Below, piece by piece: positions 32,091-43,303 of a DNA stretch of 64,000 bases. Every line of letters starts with the position of its first letter. Position 1 is the stretch's first letter. The stretch is from the NCBI GenBank assembly GCA_034387635.1, contig JAOANU010000001.1, forward strand, positions 1,426,001 through 1,490,000, read 5' to 3'. The stretch comes from Rhodosporidiobolus odoratus (Eukaryota; Basidiomycota; Microbotryomycetes; Sporidiobolales; Sporidiobolaceae). A program made the position numbers and the translations under genes. The notes below the pieces were generated by a model, which worked only from the letters and a program-made list of their open reading frames with translations, did not search any database and had not been told where the DNA came from.

Positions 32091-32888
32091 ATGTTGGCCC
32101 TCAAGCAAGCACTACGACCATCCTGGCAGACCTGCCGCGCCTTCTCGTCCATTCCTGCCCGCGCCGCTCCTCCTTCATCTCCATCAAGTTCAACTTTCGC
32201 CAAGGACGCTCAAACAGCACTGACACCGGGGCAGGTGGGGACGAATCAGCTGCTAGAAATGGTGGAGGAGATTGCCGCCGGACCGCCAATCGAAGAAGTC
32301 GAGAGTGCGTTATGTTCCTCCTCCTCGACTCGCTCATCTCACGAGCTGATCACTATCCTCTTTCTGCATTGTGCCTTCCTCTCTGCATTACTGTGCTCTT
32401 GAACAGATCCCGCCGCCATCCTCCGCCACCTCAGCCGCAACCAGATCATCTCGCCTCAACACCTCTCACCTCGCAACCTCCTCGTCCCTTACCCACAAAG
32501 ACCTAATTTCACCCGCGCCTACCCCCTTGGTCCTCCAACCGAATTCGGACCGACTCACGATCAATTCGTCCGTTACGGTATTGACCCACTCAAGCCGGAG
32601 AACGGAGTGTTGAACCCCTTTGTTTTGAGTCCGTTTGTTACGAGTATGGGCAAGATTCAGCCGCGAGGAAAGACTATGCTGCAGAGGAAGAGTCAGAGAA
32701 AGATTGGCAAGGCGATTCGACGGGCGAGGGTACGTTTGTCCACTCCCCATGTCGTTTCTTTCACCGCCCTCGGCTACCTGGGCCACACCGGAATCGCTTA
32801 CTCACACCTTTCCTCCCTCGCTACCCTGCAGAGCATGGGTGTCATTCCTACCTTCGGTGTCTGCACGCCGCCTTACGAGCGTAGCTGA
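32091..32888 (+). CDS. RSM18: mitochondrial small-subunit ribosomal protein bS18m
   Basis: Three exons (32091-32304, 32407-32729, 32832-32888) give 197 residues. The N-terminus MLALKQALRPSWQTCRAFSS is a basic, Ser-rich mitochondrial targeting sequence. A variable middle (NPAAILRHLSRNQIISPQHLSP, in two parts) leads to the conserved bS18 core: NPFVLSPFVTSMGKIQPRG, then TMLQRKSQRKIGKAIRRAR and SMGVIPTFG. The pattern F-V-T-x-M-G-K-I..R...L..K.QRK.GKAIRRAR..G..P matches fungal and human mitochondrial S18. The protein sits on the platform of the mitoribosomal small subunit near the mRNA exit and binds with bS6m. The last exon is only 57 nt. The family call is firm, and the yeast symbol is used by homology. 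Confidence 0.9.
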
Positions 32889-33108
32889 GTGGAGTACGGG
32901 GTGCAACATACTCCCTGCATGCCTGCTGCGCGGCGCGACGAAGAGTACAGTTGCTTACTTCGCCCTCGAAGCTCCGCTCTCGCTGTCAGCTGCGTTGCCA
33001 CATCAGAGTCGTTTACGGGACTGTGCGGACGGAAAATCGCTAGCTTCTCTTGCTCTCTCGCTTGGTATCTCGTACATGAGCGTGTTGCCGCCTACTGCGA
33101 AGCCTTTA

Positions 33109-33672
33109 CTATACCACCCGCTCGCTAGTCCCTGACCAACTTCGCCAACCTGTACCTGCCTCGGGTTCCTGCTCCCGCTTCGACGGAGGCGGCCTGGCTA
33201 TCCGTTCCTCCTCATCTTGACCTCGTATCTCCCGTTCGGCCCGCGGGGTCTGCGCCGCCGCGATCGTGCTCGGAAGTGGTGCTGTCGGTCGTACCGCCGC
33301 CGAGATCGGCAGCGGGTCCTCGAGAAACCTCCCCTTGGTTTTCCACCAAGTCCCATCCACTCCCCTCGCCGCCGCAGCCCTGGCCTCAAACTCGTCCCGT
33401 TCTGCCTGCATAGCTGCCCCAGCTCTACTCCTCGCCGGACAAGGTGCCTCTCCCAGACTCCCGCTCATGGTGAGCGAGACCGTCGCGACACTGAGTAAAC
33501 CGGCGAGAGCGAAAGAGAGATTCGTTAGACGTTGTCGCAGGAGGGGGTGGATAAGGTGGGCGGTTCGGCGAGACTGGGCAGGCGGGGTGCTGCTGAATGT
33601 TCGACTGGTTGAGAAAGGTGATGAAGGGGAAATGTAAGGGATCCGAGAGGTCGACGCGAGGGGAGGTAGCAT
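33109..33672 (-). CDS. small single-pass, probably mitochondrial protein of unknown function
   Basis: One uninterrupted frame of 187 residues from the ATG at 33672 (MLPPLASTSRIPYISPSSPF) to the TAG at 33109. The first 50 residues are rich in Ser and Arg with almost no acids (SRTFSSTPPAQSRRTAHLIH), resembling a mitochondrial presequence. One hydrophobic helix follows (LTNLSFALAGLLSVATVSL, about residues 56-74). The rest is hydrophilic, with TWWKTKGRFLEDPLP and a charged Arg/Glu-rich tail ending SWSGTSERVV. The topology suggests an inner-membrane protein with a soluble domain, as in several small assembly factors, but no family is recognised. A frame upstream of 33672 stays open to 33753 and could lengthen the N-terminus. 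The gene is convergent with the bS18m gene, 220 bp away. Confidence 0.65.
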   Translation of the reverse strand: MLPPLASTSRIPYISPSSPFSTSRTFSSTPPAQSRRTAHLIHPLLRQRLTNLSFALAGLLSVATVSLTMSGSLGEAPCPARSRAGAAMQAERDEFEARAAAARGVDGTWWKTKGRFLEDPLPISAAVRPTAPLPSTIAAAQTPRAEREIRGQDEEERIARPPPSKREQEPEAGTGWRSWSGTSERVV

Positions 33673-34489
33673 GGTGGTGGCTCGGCTTGCTGATGCAGTC
33701 GATGGGCAAATGAGGGTCCTTCCGTAGGTTGCGTGGTTCGTCAGACGACTCAATCAAGAGCGGACGAAAGTTGGCGGCGCCGGGGTCGGGTGAGGTAGAG
33801 AGGCAACAGGAGGCGATAGCCTGCACGAGATAGAACTGAGCTTAGTGAGGTTTAGCTATGTCTACAAGGCTGCTCTGCACCTTTGCCTGCTAAGGAAGCG
33901 TGCGGCGAGTTGCAACGGAAGAGGCGAATGAACAACGGCGCCGATTGGCTGAACCAACTTTCGCAGGACGTCGAATTCTCGAAAAGGCGCTGGACGCATT
34001 CAAATAGCTACAGGGGGACACAGCTATACTAAGTCAGCCGCACCCGCGAGCAGAGCCAAGAAGGGCGACGTAGAAGCAGACACCAGCCTTTCTCATGCTG
34101 AAAAAAGCTAGATCGCTCAGCAGACGCTATTATCGCTCAACTCTGCCAGCTTGAGACGGCGCCTGAACAGCTCGAATGCATGAGGCGAGGTTGAACCTGC
34201 AGCCGCAACCGTGGAGACACGATTCCGGACGTAGCAGAGCTGAGAAGGTCATTTGACAGCAAGCGGATCAACCCCTGCCTACGTACAAGCAACAAGCGAG
34301 ACAACCCATCGTACCACCGTCTTCGAGCCTCGACAGCGTCGTAGCTGCCGGTGTCTTAGAGACAAAGCGCCTGTTCACACAAGGATGTTGCGAGAAGGTC
34401 AGCCGAGGAAGAAGTGTTATGACCAATGTCGAGGCAGCCACAATCAAAAAAAAAAGGTCACCAGACGACTTCGGACGCACCTTGACCCC
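33673..34489. other. intergenic region without a supported gene
   Basis: Both neighbours lie on the minus strand, so this holds the promoter of the small membrane protein (left) and the 3' flank of the F-box-like gene (right). A run of about ten A residues at 34446-34455 may lie near the poly(A) region of the right-hand gene. Other open frames lack supporting signals. Confidence 0.45.
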
Positions 34490-35983
34490 CTAGATGGCCC
34501 TCCATGCTTCGGCAGCCACGCGCTCGACTTCAAGCGGCTTCAGCAACTTACGCCAATGCGCCAAAGCCTCTCCATCACCCCGCGCCTGCGCCGTTTCGAT
34601 CTCGGAGGCCGCATGCTGTAGCGTCGAGTGCAGGCTAGCCACCGTGGAGCTCGGCACCCCGCCGTCTGCTGCCGCATCGAGCGTGGCGGAACTCGAGTCG
34701 AGAAGCGCGTCGCCGCCGAGGCAAAGATCGCGATCGCGGCAGAAGCGCTGTACATAGTCGACGGTAGGGATGCCATGGCGCGAAAGGCCCGTGATAACAA
34801 GGTGCTCGAGGGCGGGGAAAGAGGGGAAGGGGAAGACGACAAGGGGAGAGCTGTCTGAGGTCCAATCCGCGAGATCGGGAAAGGTGAGAGTTAACGAGAT
34901 GAGGCCGGGGAAGTGGGTGGCGCGGATGGAGGCGAAGGTGTCTTTGAATAGGATGTAGCACTCGGCCTTGAGTACGAGGGTAACGACGTGGGGGAAGACT
35001 TCGACAGTGAAGACGGGTTGGGCGAAGGGAACAATGTCATTGTCGTCAGGACAAGTCAAATCTAGGTTGAGTGAAGTAAGAGAAGCGGAGAAGGTGTGTG
35101 CGAAGGAGAGATTGCTGATATGGAGGAGACCCCCTTTGAGCTTGAGCTTGCGGAGGGGAATGCCGGTTGAAAGCTGCAAAGGGGAGATATCGAACCCATT
35201 GGGCTCTTCTTCGCCGGAGTCGACGCTGAGACAGAGATCCCTGAGCCCGCTCGCATGGGAAAGGGCAACACCCAAGCGCGCAAGACCCGCAAAGTCGATC
35301 GTTCTCAGTTTGACAGTCCGCAAACTGTTGCTCCAGAGCTCAATGAGCTCTGCTGTGTGCACGACGTCACACTCAAAGTGCCTCAACTTGACGATGCGGA
35401 GACTCTTGAACGCAGAGGCGGCATAGTGCGCGAGTCCCGCTGACTGAGGCGGATCGAGCGTGAAGGGTCCGCCAAAGAGGTTTCGAAGTACAGCGTAGTC
35501 GAGGTCGAGACTGCGCAGAGACCTGAGGCTGGGAAGGAGGGCGATTATGTCCACGGGCGACGCTTGTCCCGTAGTATCGACGTGAAGCTCGGCAAACAAA
35601 GGTAGACGAGACTTCGCGATTGTGCACTTGAAGTGAACATCCATGGCGCTAGTCTTGAGCTTCTATGCAATGCGAGGGTTTTCAGCACACGCATTGCACA
35701 AGCAGGAGGAGGAAGTACTGACCTGAAAAAGGTGCGGCGCTGCAAGAGCTGAGTACTGCTTCGAAACGCGGAAAAGGGCCGAAATGGTCCGTCCTTGCAT
35801 AGCACGAAAAGCCTTCGACTCGGCAGATGAGATGCTGCCGTCTTTCCTCGCCTGGGCGATGAGCTTCCTGAACTTGCTATCTTGCTCCGCGCACATTTGA
35901 ACGATCTTCGCCTTGAGTTCGACGGGAAGATCGTTGAGACTGCGCCGCTGAGCAGCTGAATTGCTCGGAGGGACGGAAGACAT
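34490..35983 (-). CDS. F-box/leucine-rich-repeat-like protein
   Basis: Two exons (35723-35983 and 34490-35662) encode 477 residues. The N-terminus MSSVPPSNSAAQRRSLNDLP runs into an F-box-like helix (LNDLPVELKAKIVQMCAEQD ... ALFRVSKQYSALAAPHLFQ), the usual Skp1-binding start of such proteins. The rest is a series of irregular leucine-rich repeats: LLPSLRSLRSLDLDYAVLR, FKSLRIVKLRHFECDVVH, LWSNSLRTVKLRTIDFAGLA, GLRDLCLSVDSGEEE, SLTSLNLDLTCPDD and FPALEHLVITGL. Proteins of this shape are an expanded, fast-evolving group in basidiomycete yeasts and are presumed substrate adaptors of SCF ubiquitin ligases; the target is unknown. The C-terminus (AASEIETAQARGDGEALAHW..KLL..VERVAAEAW) is a charged helix. 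The F-box is degenerate, so the SCF role is inference. Confidence 0.7.
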
Positions 35984-36599
35984 AAGGAAGGCTTCGACGG
36001 TGATTCGCAAGTTGAGAGAGGCTCGAGACGGCGGTCGGAAGGAGAGCAGGATCGTGAGTAATTGGGTAAGGGCGATTCGGAACTGGCAGTCAGGTGAGGA
36101 AAGCGTGCGAGAGACTGCTGAAGCGATACAAAGTGCTTGTCGGTGTCTGCGAGTGAGTCGACGGGTTGTGGAAGCGTGCTTGAAAGGAGTCAGCGACGAG
36201 AACGAGGGAGCGACGCGATGCCAGCCCGGGTCGAGTCAAGGGTCACTCTTAACTGACACACCAAAATCGTACCGCGGAGGCGTTCAGAGCAAGCGAGGCG
36301 CGATAGTGAGAACGAAGCGCGGGCAACAGAAAGAAAAGGGAAAACTCGAGAGTCGTAGATCACGAGGGAGAACGTCGAGCGACTGTGAACCAGCACACAA
36401 GAGTATCTTGACCCTCTGCAACGCCTCGGCGGGCGGCAGAAGGACCGCGCCGTGATGCAACGATCCACTCAGCAACTGGCCTTTCCATCTCATTGCCAGT
36501 CGTTGCCTCCGGGAGACGCTTAAATTGTCCTGCCCATTGACAGTCATTTCGTTTCGAAGAGGCAGCACTACTGCCATGTTGCCGACGTTCGATGCCGCA
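35984..36599. other. intergenic region, promoter of the F-box-like gene
   Basis: 616 bp between the start of the F-box-like gene (35983, minus) and the stop of the Nudix gene (36600, minus). No frame on either strand shows coding texture or proper start context. It must contain the promoter of the F-box-like gene and the 3' flank of the Nudix gene. Confidence 0.45.
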
Positions 36600-37884
36600 T
36601 CAGAGGAACTTCCTGGCCAACTCGATTCCGGCCGCATAGTGATGAAGGCGGGCGTCGACTGCCGGAAGGATAAAATCAGTCATGGGTCGCACAGAATCGT
36701 CGACAGGGTGAATGGGAGAAGACGAGACCAGAAGAGGTGCTCAAGGTTGACGAGGCGATCCACGAGCACGGAGAAAGAGAACGCACCAGTATATCCCAGC
36801 TTCTCGAAGGCTTGGAGGTGAGCGTAAAGCTCGGCAACGGGAACGACACGAACATCAATGTGCTCGCCTAGAGGGACACGATACAAACATGAACACCAGA
36901 GTAGGAGTCGGTTCGGGACGGGAGAATGGACGTACCCTCGTCGAGGTGAGGCGCCGGTTCCTCCTCGCCTTCCTTCAGCTGGACCTGCGCGGCGAAATCA
37001 ATCAATGTCAGCTCATGGCATCGCCCATCAAGAACAGCCAGCTCGAGCTAAGGGTGCGGGCAGCGACCTCGAGCGCTAGCAGCCAGAAGGGGATGGCATG
37101 AGACGAAGTAAATAAAGACCCACCTCGAGCGTCGCAAGCACCATGTTGGCCTTGCTCATACCTGGTTGGCTCGCGAGGGGTTTTTGGACACCATCTCAAG
37201 CGTTCGTCAGCCCCACGTCAGTCGACCAACGTTCTTACCTGAGAAAGTGAAGGCTAAGGGGCGAGGCAAAGCTCACCAGGGTCACTGACAACCGTGCCGC
37301 CCATCTCGACCACCTTGATACGCCCCTCAAAGGCATCGCCACCGTAGCCAGTCTCCTCGTACAGCTCGCGAATGGCGCTCGTCTCGGGGCTTTCACCCTT
37401 GTCGATGAGGCCAGCGGGCAGCTCGACGCAGATGTTCTGGATAGGCGGGCGATATTGCAAGATGCTGCAATGGGGACATGTCAGGAGGCACGCCTGGACA
37501 GGGAAAAGGGAGGCCCGTACATGGGAATCGCAGCGGGCTTTTTCGGGTGTTTAAGAATGGCGGCGATGGCGACAGCATCAATGCCTCCTTCGGCAGTCGT
37601 CTTGCGTGCGGCCATCTCCCATACCTGGAGGAAAAGGAGAGTCAGCTTGTCTGACAGCAAGACGGAAGAAAAAGGGACAGAGGTGAACATACCCTCTGTT
37701 TGCCGTCCTCGTCCTGCCAGTCGATCTTTTGCAGTTCGACCCACTTGCCCTCCTTCATTGCTCCGACGTTGAGAATCTTTGCATCACCCTGCGAGAAGGG
37801 TTTGACTTGAGGTAGTGATGCCATAGTGCGAGTGGGGGTGAAGGAACGGATCGAGGGAGTTGAAGCGATCAAGCGGCGTAGCAT
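36600..37884 (-). CDS. YSA1: Nudix hydrolase, ADP-ribose pyrophosphatase type (Ysa1/NUDT5)
   Basis: A multi-exon gene from the ATG at 37884 to the TGA at 36600-36602. A short targeting-like segment (MLRRLIASTPSIRSFTPTRT) precedes a second in-frame Met at 37824 (MASLPQVKPFSQGDAKILNV). The Nudix box is complete and fits G-x5-E-x7-R-E-U-x-E-E-x-G-U: GLIDKGESPETSAIRELY, then EETGY. Before it are QYRPPIQNICVELPAG, the signature of ADP-sugar Nudix enzymes, and after it an acidic loop (LKEGEEEPAPHLDEGEHIDV). The final exon, joined across a short intron after GYT, gives VDARLHHYAAGIELARKFL, a typical Ysa1/NUDT5 C-terminus. The enzyme cleaves ADP-ribose to AMP and ribose-5-phosphate, clearing reactive ADP-ribose. 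The two in-frame starts could give mitochondrial and cytosolic forms (inference). Confidence 0.9.
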
Positions 37885-38055
37885 GCACTATCAGAGGGTG
37901 GAGTCGGTGCTTCTGTTCTGCTGTGCGGGGATCTGAGCCGACTATCTTCAGTGAGCGTCGAATCAGATTACAGTAAGCTCCGAAGAAGCGATTACGGAGT
38001 TGGCTCATTTCTGCTTCTTACACCCGCTAAGTTGGTCTACAGTGCTCAGCAGGCG

Positions 38056-40538
38056 ATGCTTGAGATGGATCAGGACACTCTCCAACCTCCTTCCCTCGTC
38101 ACACTCCCTCCTGAGCTCCTGCTCCTCCACCTTCTCCCCCTACTCGATTCTCAATCAATGACCCGCCTCTCCCAAACTTGCCACACCTTGCATAGCATCA
38201 CACGACAAGAGTCCGTCTGGCGACGACTCGTACTCGATCTCGTCAACGAGCATGGCCTACTCGACCACCCAGAGCAGCCGAACGCGGCCCCACTGGCACC
38301 TCAAACTCAAATGCCAGTAGCGCACAATGGACAACAATCGACGTGGTACAGCGCAGCCAGGTTCCTCTTGACTGCTTCCACCCAGCTCGGCTACTTTGCA
38401 TCGTCCAAGCAGTTCACGTACGCCTCGACTTTTTCCCCTTTTCCCTGGCAAACTTTCTGCCCGCTGACTCTGCCTGCTGCAGCTCGCGCCTCATTCGAGT
38501 CTCGGTACACACTCCTCCCGCTCATCCGTCATCGTCGCACGACGAACCTCCCAGCTACACCATCCACGCCGCGCACCTCCGCCCACGCAACCTGCATGAC
38601 CGGGACCCTCCCGGCCGTCCTCTCCCACTCGCCTCTGCAACCCTCCCGTTCGGCGCCCTCATCGACCCGGTTCTGTTCTCTTCGTACACCATTTCTCCCG
38701 ACCTCCATCCTTCCCACCCCTACACCGGTATCAGCGTCGACGTCCTTTCCCCATCCTACGATTTCAGCGCCGGCATGTTCGACATCACCCCCGAGGGAGG
38801 CGCGACCCTTTGTCGAGCCGAGGACAATGCTGCGCGGGAAGCTATGGCCAGAGATGACTTTCTAGCGACGATGCCAGCGAATGGCGCACGAGCTGTGCCT
38901 CGTTCCCCACCTCCGCCTCCATCCTCCCCGTTTCGCTTGCGACTGAACCTCGAACCGGTAGAGCAGCCGGTCGCTACTCTCGAGGCAGGATTCCGTACCT
39001 TCCCTGGGGAAGAGGAAGACGAGGTCGAAGATGCCGATCGACAACAGGCTCGCCACCGCGCTCAGCGCGAAGCGATCTTCGCGCTCTATAGCGGCCGACT
39101 ACCGAGCCGACCGTGGCCGACTCTTGAGCTCGTTGGGCTGCAGGAGGTCGACCGCTCGACCTTGTACGGTGAGCAGAGTGAGGGGACCGTCTTGCGAGCG
39201 TCGGGTGGGGCGTTCCGAGGGTTGCACGATTGGTTGACGGAAAGAGGTCGGGAGCTTCCGCTGGCGAGAGTGGAAGGAGCAGAAGAAGGTGGTAGAGAGG
39301 AAGCCTTCGTCTCTGGCTTCAGGTTGCGAGCGAAGCGGACGCCCCGGACGTCGTTCAATCGCAGTCCTCCTACCACCACCGCCCAGGCCACGGAGGAAAC
39401 GGACAGCAGTGCGAGGATTGCATCTGAAGTACGACGCAGAGGCGTCGGGATGAACGGTGGGGCCGCTGTCTTGTGGAATGGGGCCGAACAGGATCCGGAC
39501 GAGAGACCGGCGGTGACAATCCTGCGAGCCGGGGACGAAGCTGACGGGGTACGTCACACTCCGCTATCTACTCAGCGTTGTTCCTCCGCTCAAACCTGAT
39601 TCTCACACGCTTCCCATCAGGGTGTCATCCTCCGCCTTCCTGGCTCTCCCGAAACCGCCGACCCCGCCTCTCTACCTACAACTGCCGAGACCCCTCACGT
39701 TCACCCTGCCACTCCCGGCTCTCCCTCTCTCGCTGACGCAGTCGATTCCTCCGCCGAAGCCTTCTTTCCCATCAAGCCACCCGCACGACCACTCTCATAC
39801 GCCGACTACAGCCCACTTGACGAGCACGGCGACATTAAAGCCAGTTCGCTTGAAGGATTGTGGGTGGGAACCTACGGAGCTCACGGGTTGGAGTTCGTCT
39901 ACCTCACTGTTGGTTTTGCCGAGTTCCCCGTCGACGACGACGAGAGGGAACGCGCAAACTCTGCAGTGGGACCTTCTCAGTCCACCTCCTTCACCTCATC
40001 TACCTCTCCATCTCAGCCTAGAACTCGCCTTCAACGCCTAGTCACCGCCACGAAAGTAACTGGAGATCCCAACGTTCCCTCCGGGCAAACGAGCTGGATC
40101 GCCCTCCTCCCTTCTTCCTCCACCTCTCTCTCAGGACTCTCTTCCCTCTCTTCCGCTTCACCTTCTTCCCCCCTCTCCGACATCTCTACCCTCCTCGACG
40201 GTCCAGTTCCCACAGTATCGAAATCGCGTTTCCAACATCTGTCTTCCCTCGATCCGCTCTCCACGGCGTATAGGGCCCTCAACAACGGCGCTGGACCGGA
40301 TTGGACCCTGGGCACTGCACGGGGCTACGGCAGAATCGCTATGACGGGTTTCACCACTCCAAGCTGGACGCCCGCAGAGGTCAGGTTCTTTAGGGAGGCG
40401 ACGGTGGTGCGGACTGAGGGGGAGGGGGAGGCCGGGAAGGGGGAGGGGGAGGTAAAGACGTTGGAAACGGTCGAGGAGATTCACCTCAAGTGGGAGGAGC
40501 TGCACAAGGTTGCTTGCTTCAGGCGAGTCAGGATTTGA
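38056..40538 (+). CDS. FBXO31-like F-box protein
   Basis: Three exons (38056-38417, 38483-39548, 39621-40538) give 781 residues. The N-terminal F-box reads LVTLPPELLLLHLLPLLDSQ, then MTRLSQTCHTLHSITRQESV and WRRLVLDLVN, a good Skp1-binding F-box. The middle is long and Pro/Arg-rich. Near the C-terminus SSLEGLWVGTYGAHGLEFVY starts the domain found after the F-box in FBXO31-type proteins, closing with WTLGTARGYGRIAMTGFTTP, PAEVRFFREA and WEELHKVACFRRVRI. FBXO31 proteins are SCF substrate adaptors that direct targets to ubiquitin-dependent degradation; the fungal targets are unknown. The promoter is shared with the Nudix gene, with only 171 bp between the two start codons. Residues encoded near 40416-40450 are a Gly/Glu run (EGEGEAGKGEGEVK) on a G-rich tract. 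Confidence 0.82.
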
Positions 40539-40568
40539 CGTGGTGAGAGGAGCGGTTGAGTCACTAGC

Positions 40569-40694
40569 CTAGGCTCTCTGCGCCTGTTGTTGTTGCTCCG
40601 GACTTTGCACTTCCTCTTTCTCCTTTGACCCTTTCTTCTGCTCGCTGTAGACACGCATATCCGGGTTGAAGAACGACGAGGCTTGTTGTTGCAT
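40569..40694 (-). CDS. candidate 41-residue small ORF
   Basis: A short frame from an ATG at 40694 to a TAG at 40569: MQQQASSFFNPDMRVYSEQK followed by a Lys/Glu-rich stretch and a glutamine-rich end. The leader before the ATG is pyrimidine-rich, as for real genes nearby. It lies alone between two convergent genes. No family is recognised; an overlapping minus-strand frame that reads through the leader starts without an ATG and is less likely. It may be a genuine microprotein, or part of a 3' untranslated region. Confidence 0.28.
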   Translation of the reverse strand: MQQQASSFFNPDMRVYSEQKKGSKEKEEVQSPEQQQQAQRA

Positions 40695-40850
40695 AATCAA
40701 AACAGATGGACTTGGCTATGAGGAAGAGAGAAATGGCAGTCGGGACGGAAAGAGCGAAGAAGAGAAGGCAGAAACGCGAAGGCAAAAAAAAAAGCGGTCA
40801 AAGAACGCTAGGTGCGACTAAGGTAGGGGAGACACAAAAAAGGAGAATGC

Positions 40851-43079
40851 TTAGAGTGTCGCAACCTTGTCGCGCACGGCTTCGACGAGAGTTTGTGCGG
40901 CGTTGCGATTGCCGGTCTGTTACAGTCCCGAAAGTCACCATGGTCAGCCACATCACCTTGGAGCACACAGTACATGAGAGACTACGCACCCGCAGCATGT
41001 AGCTGATTGGGTCAGCCCCCTGCAGCACCGTAAATCGCACATACTTCTCGTTGCTGACTTCGATCGAGAACTCCTTGAACAGCGGCGCGTTGAGGAGCAG
41101 TCGGTGGGTAGCGTCGGCGCGCATGACTATGTCAGGAGGACGTATTAGCACTCGCATTGTATCCAAAGATTGCTCGACAGGGGAATGAGAAGGTGGGAAA
41201 GTAAGACAAGGAGGAAAACCTACCGAGCCTCGCGCCACCCTTCTCTCCTTCGTCCGCTCTCCTGCTCTGGTTGACCCTCAACGGCCCGGTACCCCTCTCC
41301 TTCCATTGTCCCTCTTCCATCACGAACACCTTACACCTCACCTGATGCAACACTTCTTCCTCCTCCTCACCCGTGAAGCGTTCCTGCTCCGTATACACCG
41401 GCTTCTTCTCGCTCTCCTCTTGCTCGGCCCCAGCAGTTCCTTCGGCTGCTGTGGATGCGCTTGATTCCTTCGCTTCGTCCAAGGCAGATTTGCTCGAGGC
41501 TTTGAGCGGAGTGGAGGGGACACTGGAGAACGCAGAGGAGGCAGCGGAAAAGGCGCTGAAAGCAGAGCTCGCGCCCGAGGGCTTCGACGCCGAGGCGCAA
41601 CCGCTCGTTGAGGCGAAAGCAGAGAAAGGGGAGGCGGCCGCGAGGTTGGTGGTCGGGGCACTTTTGGTGAAAGAGGGCGTGGCAGGAGTTTCAGCTACGA
41701 CGGGCTTTGGCGCCGTGGAGGAAGCGGAAGATGACGCAGCGGGAACTGCAACAGGAACGGAGCTGGAAAGGAAGGATGATGCGGCGAACGGCTTCTTGAC
41801 CTCAGCCTTCGGAACCTTGGGCTTTTTACCTTCGAAAGGTGCGACAGCCTGCGATGGCGTGGTTACTGAGGCGAGGGGCGAGGCGGCTGAAGAATATGCA
41901 GCGAAGGGCGAGGTGGTGGAAGAGTAGCTCGCGAAGGTCTGCAAGTAAGGGCGGGTCAGGTCACGAAAGCAGGAAGGACCGAAACCGCGACAATCACGTA
42001 CAGGCTGGGCCGCAGAGGATTTGGGTGTTGGTGCTGGCGTCGACTCTGGGGCTGCCTTGGCAGCGTCCGCTACTTCCGCTGCATCCGCAACTTTCTCGTC
42101 CTTCGCCTGCCCCGCAGCCGCGGAATCACCCACTTCCGCCGCCGTCTGCGCCGCCTCTTTCTCTCCCTCGCCCATCTTCTCTTCCTTGCCCGCCACCGGG
42201 TCGTCCACTTTCCCCGCTGACTTGCCGACTTCAGCAGCGACCTCCGCAATCTCAGCATCCTTTTTCTCCTTTTCCTCCTGTTGATCCGCCAAATTCGCTG
42301 CCGATCCAGACACCTCAGCCGCCACATCCGCAATGACCGTGTCCTGCTTCTGTTCTGGCGTGTCGAATCCTTCGGCGTCTTGCCCGGGCGGCTTCATCGC
42401 GGCGACTCGCTCTCGAAGTTTGCGGGTGTCTTTGCCCTCGGTACCTGGGACAGCAGGTGCAGTACCGGCTTGCGCAGGCGTCGAAGGGCGAGATTCGCCA
42501 GAAGGACCGGTCGCCCGGGGAGGGGTAGCGCGTTCGCTGTCGGAAGCCGCTTGTTCCTCGTTGGAAGGATCGTCTTCGGTGCGGCTGTCAAGGCGGCAAA
42601 CTAGTCAATGGAGCTCCGGACAGACCTGGGGGCAAATATCCTGCAGAATGAGGAAGGAAAGCTGTACATACCCTTTCTTCGCCAACGGCGTCATGCCCAC
42701 GCCCTTGTTCTCCTCTCCCTCTCCCTATACAGGAGCAAGAGTTTCCGTAAGCCGTAGCTCTCATCATATCGCTGCCGCCGTGTGCCGGACGACGCCGGCC
42801 ACAAGCTGCAGCTGCTGGCAAGTCTCGTCGAACAAGGCAAGAGAGGAGCGAACGTACCCTAGGAGTTCCAGGATCAACAGCAGCGAGTGGTCGCTTGTGA
42901 CTCGTAGACGCTGTACGTGTGCGCGGTCAATAAGCGGCTCAGACTGTGTATAGAAGTGGAGATGGCTCACCTGCCGATCCAACGTCGGATGAGGTGGGAA
43001 CAGCTCCAGCGTTACTCGGTTCACTCGTGGTGCTTGCGGTTGCAGCGCTAACCGGTGATTGGGTATCCTCCTTGTCCAT
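40851..43079 (-). CDS. YRB2: Ran-binding-domain protein, Yrb2/Hba1/RanBP3 type
   Basis: Multi-exon, from the ATG at 43079 (MDKEDTQSPVSAATASTTSE) to the TAA at 40851-40853. A long Ala/Glu-rich acidic region (VAAEVSGSAANLADQQEEKE and similar VAAEVGxSA repeats) is followed by FG-poor but phenylalanine-rich repeats (SPFAAYSS, SPFSAFAS, SAFSAFSA). Then comes a C-terminal RanBD1: KKPVYTEQERFTGEEEEEVL, HQVRCKVFVMEEGQWKERGT, GPLRVNQS, and after introns MRADATHRLLLNAPLFKEFS, then YVRFTVLQG and NRNAAQTLVEAVRDKVATL. The domain order (disordered acidic and F-repeat region, then one RanBD) is that of Yrb2/RanBP3, nuclear cofactors of Crm1-dependent export that stabilise RanGTP-exportin complexes. RanBP1 and RanBP2 proteins have other layouts. 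Nup2 is an alternative, but no Nup2 N-terminal motif is seen. Confidence 0.85.
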
Positions 43080-43303
43080 CCTGTGGTCGAAATCTAGGCC
43101 GGTGGCGGGAGATCTGAAAGGCAGAAGCCACGGGGGACTCACGAGGTCAAGGTCAACTTGATTTTCTCTCTCTTCTGATTCGATATCAACGATAGATGCG
43201 CAAGTAGTCCGAGTATAGCATGCGGTGCTATTCGAGAAAGTCAACAGTCGAAGCTATCTACACGCAGAATCGAATCCCAATTCCCCCTTTTCCTCCGCCG
43301 CAT

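Noticed and set aside
34446..34455. Run of about ten A, possible retroelement poly(A) tail.
   Set aside because: No target-site duplication, internal promoter or reverse-transcriptase remnant is seen nearby; it lies in an ordinary 3' flank.
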